From contig CADCUR010000033.1 of assembly GCA_902805935.1 (NCBI GenBank), positions 1 through 39,566 on the forward strand: DNA of 39,566 bases, given 5' to 3'. Within the stretch, counting starts at the first letter, position 1; the number at the start of each line of letters is the position of its first letter. The notes under the pieces were generated by a model. That model made no database searches, was not told the origin of the DNA, and saw only the letters and a program-made list of their open reading frames with translations. Both the position numbers and the translations under genes were made by a program. Positions 37,565 to 39,566 of this stretch are shown piece by piece. Origin of the DNA: an uncultured Pyrinomonadaceae bacterium (lineage in GTDB: Bacteria > Acidobacteriota > Blastocatellia > Pyrinomonadales > Pyrinomonadaceae).

Positions 37565-38328
37565 TTCGGCGTTTTCTTTAGCGGCGGATTGACCGTGAGC
37601 GGTCGTGCGTCTTCGGTTGCGCCGTGCCGCAGATTAGCGTCAACGGCGATGCGGTCGTCGAAGACGAAACATTCGCCTTCCCAGAGGCTTTCTTCGGCTG
37701 GCGTTTCTTCGAGGTATTTCAAAATTCCGCCTTCGAGTTGATAAACTTCCTCAAAACCCAACTCTTTCAAAAACGGCGCGAATTTTTCGCAGCGAATTCC
37801 GCCAGTGCAGAACATCGCAATCCGCTGCCGCTCGCGTGGATTGAAATTTTCTTGGACAAATTTTGGCAAATCGCTGAACTTTTCGATGCGCGGATTCGTC
37901 GCGCCGCGAAACGTGCCAACCGCGACTTCGTAATCATTTCGTGCGTCCAGAACAATCGTATTTTCGTCGGAAATTATCCGATTCCATTCAGCGGGTTTGG
38001 CGTGCGTTCCGCGTCCCTTTTCAATTTCGACCGGCTGCCTGAGCGAAACGATTTCCTTTTTGATTCTAACTTTCGCCTTCAAAAACGGGCGTTCGGCGTG
38101 AAAAGATGTTTTGTAAACCAGCTTTGTTTCAAACTTCTTTTCGAGAACGGCAATAAATTCTTCGATGTCGGTCGGCGAACCCGAAACCGTCGCGTTGTAA
38201 CCTTCTTCGGCGATAATAATCGTTCCGAGAATCGAAAGTTCAAACATCGCGGATTTCAGGGTCGCCCTCATTTCCAGCAAATTCTCCAAACGCTTGAATT
38301 CGTAAAATGTGATGATTTGATAATTCAT
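37561..38328 (-). CDS. trhO: tRNA uridine(34) hydroxylase / rhodanese-like TrhO (YceA)
   Basis: VLDARNDYEVAVGTFRGATNP, IAMFCTGGIRCEKFAPFLKELGFEEVYQLEGGILKYLEE. Confidence 0.93.
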   Translation of the reverse strand: MNYQIITFYEFKRLENLLEMRATLKSAMFELSILGTIIIAEEGYNATVSGSPTDIEEFIAVLEKKFETKLVYKTSFHAERPFLKAKVRIKKEIVSLRQPVEIEKGRGTHAKPAEWNRIISDENTIVLDARNDYEVAVGTFRGATNPRIEKFSDLPKFVQENFNPRERQRIAMFCTGGIRCEKFAPFLKELGFEEVYQLEGGILKYLEETPAEESLWEGECFVFDDRIAVDANLRHGATEDARPLTVNPPLKKTPK

Positions 38329-38342
38329 AAATAATAAACTTT

Positions 38343-39275
38343 TCAGCCTAATTTTTCGCCGACGCTGATTTTCACGCCGTTCAAAAAATCGCGCGGCGTC
38401 ATTCGCCGTTTGCCTTCGAGCTGTAATTCGTCAATTTGCAAAACGGTTTGATTGCCGCAGCCGATGAAAAGTTTGTCACCTTTCGCTTCGAGAACTTCTC
38501 CGACAGTTTGAAATCCCAAATCGGAAATTTGAAGTTCCTGAGATTTCCAAACGGTTAATTTTTTATCCTGAAGTTTCGTGTGTGAAGTCGGGAAAGGCTG
38601 AAAGCCGCGCACGCGATTAGAAATTTCTTTCGCCGGTAAATTCCAATCAATCGCGCCGTCTTCTTTTTTCATAATCGGCGCAAACGTCGCTAGCGCCTCG
38701 TCCTGCGGCTGCGCGACTAATTCGTCAAACATCGCCAGAGTTTCCGACAATAAATCCGCGCCGAGCGTAGATAATCTTCCCATCAATTCAATCGCGTTTT
38801 CATCCGCGCCGATTGATATTTCACGCTGCAATAAAATTCCGCCCGTGTCGAGTCCCGCGTCCATCTGCATGGTCGTCACGCCGGTTTTACCTTCGCCATT
38901 AACAATCGCCCAATTAACCGGAGCCGCGCCGCGATACTTCGGCAGCAGCGAGAAATGCACATTGATCGCGCCGCGCGGAAACGCCTGCAAAAATGTTTCG
39001 GGCAGAATGCGCCCGTAAGCGACGACAACGGCGACATCAGCCGCGTGCGAACGAAACAATTCCAAACTCTCGGCGGTTTTAATTTTCGTCGGCTGGTGGA
39101 TTATTAAATTGTTCTGCAAGGCGAACTCTTTAATCGGAGATGCAGTTAATTTATTCCCGCGCCCCGCCGGTTTATCAGGCTGCGTCCAGACGGCGACGAC
39201 TTCGTGTTTGTCCTGCAAAATTCTTTCGAGCGCCGGGACGGCGGCGTTCGGCGTTCCCATAAAAACGATTTTCAT
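38343..39275 (-). CDS. fmt: Methionyl-tRNA formyltransferase
   Basis: IVFMGTPNAAVPALERIL, VVVAYGRILPETFLQAFPRGAINVHFSLLPKYRGAAPVNWAIVNGEGKTGVTTMQMDAGLDTG. Confidence 0.96.
   Translation of the reverse strand: MKIVFMGTPNAAVPALERILQDKHEVVAVWTQPDKPAGRGNKLTASPIKEFALQNNLIIHQPTKIKTAESLELFRSHAADVAVVVAYGRILPETFLQAFPRGAINVHFSLLPKYRGAAPVNWAIVNGEGKTGVTTMQMDAGLDTGGILLQREISIGADENAIELMGRLSTLGADLLSETLAMFDELVAQPQDEALATFAPIMKKEDGAIDWNLPAKEISNRVRGFQPFPTSHTKLQDKKLTVWKSQELQISDLGFQTVGEVLEAKGDKLFIGCGNQTVLQIDELQLEGKRRMTPRDFLNGVKISVGEKLG
38506..38547. repeat. Decayed heptamer array inside fmt
   Basis: GTTTGAA ATCCCAA ATCGGAA ATTTGAA GTTCCTG AGATTTC. Confidence 0.45.
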
Positions 39276-39296
39276 AACAAAACCATTATCATAATG

Positions 39297-39331
39297 AAAA
39301 AGGGCAAAGACGTAAAACTTACCTCTTTGCC
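39297..39331 (-). terminator. Terminator upstream of fmt, likely ending the SHOCT transcript
   Basis: Minus strand GGCAAAGA-G-GTAA-GTT-TTAC-G-TCTTTGCC-CTTTTTC. Confidence 0.75.
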
Positions 39332-39467
39332 GAACGATGGAGTTAACATAAGGTGAAACCGGATTAGCCCAACTTTGAGTTTGATAAACAACGTGAATAA
39401 CAAAGTCGCTGTTTCGTCCTCACGTTGCATTAAATTGTTAGCCGTCGTGTTTCATTAAAACTTTAAA

Positions 39468-39566
39468 TTATAGCTTGAGCAATTGTTTCTTTTTAACATT
39501 AAACTCATCGTCAGAAATGATGCCACGTTCGCGTAAAGTTGCTAACCTTTCTAACTCATCTAAATA
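39468..39566 (-). CDS. SHOCT-domain protein C-terminus (5' end outside window)
   Basis: Minus-strand YLDELERLATLRERGIISDDEFNVKKKQLLKL* matches the SHOCT pattern; not in the ORF track. Confidence 0.8.
   Translation of the reverse strand, partial: YLDELERLATLRERGIISDDEFNVKKKQLLKL

Overview
Chromosomal window dominated by housekeeping genes. Gene content and style look like Acidobacteriota/Blastocatellia, but that is inference only. I can support about 37 protein-coding genes. They include a glycosyltransferase, an SDR, the hutI-hutH-murB cluster, two isochorismatase-family hydrolases, a UvrD/PcrA helicase, GNAT, polysaccharide deacetylase, a DUF4139 protein, a TldD/TldE pair, a NagX-like acyltransferase and a DinB/YfiT protein. 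There is also a dnaB-rplI-rpsR-rpsF-pth-rplY-prs-tRNA-Gln-ispE block, a CAP-domain protein, TPR proteins, rpe, a PASTA protein, rsmB, trhO and fmt. A SHOCT-domain ORF is truncated at the right edge. The less ordinary signals are: (1) degenerate 7-bp tandem arrays, often paired as inverted arms, that sit against start codons (pda, rplY, dnaB) or lie in frame inside hutI, rsmB and possibly fmt; (2) a good match to a c-di-GMP-I (GEMM-I) riboswitch ahead of the CAP-domain gene; (3) a 420-aa LAGLIDADG intein in the Walker A motif of DnaB; (4) a degenerate tandem repeat of ~20-21 bp (8 units) upstream of rpe; (5) a DUF4139 protein interrupted by a carboxypeptidase-regulatory/TonB-plug-like segment; (6) a weak attC-like structure just downstream of the SHOCT ORF. 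No CRISPR array, transposase, prophage or defence locus was seen.
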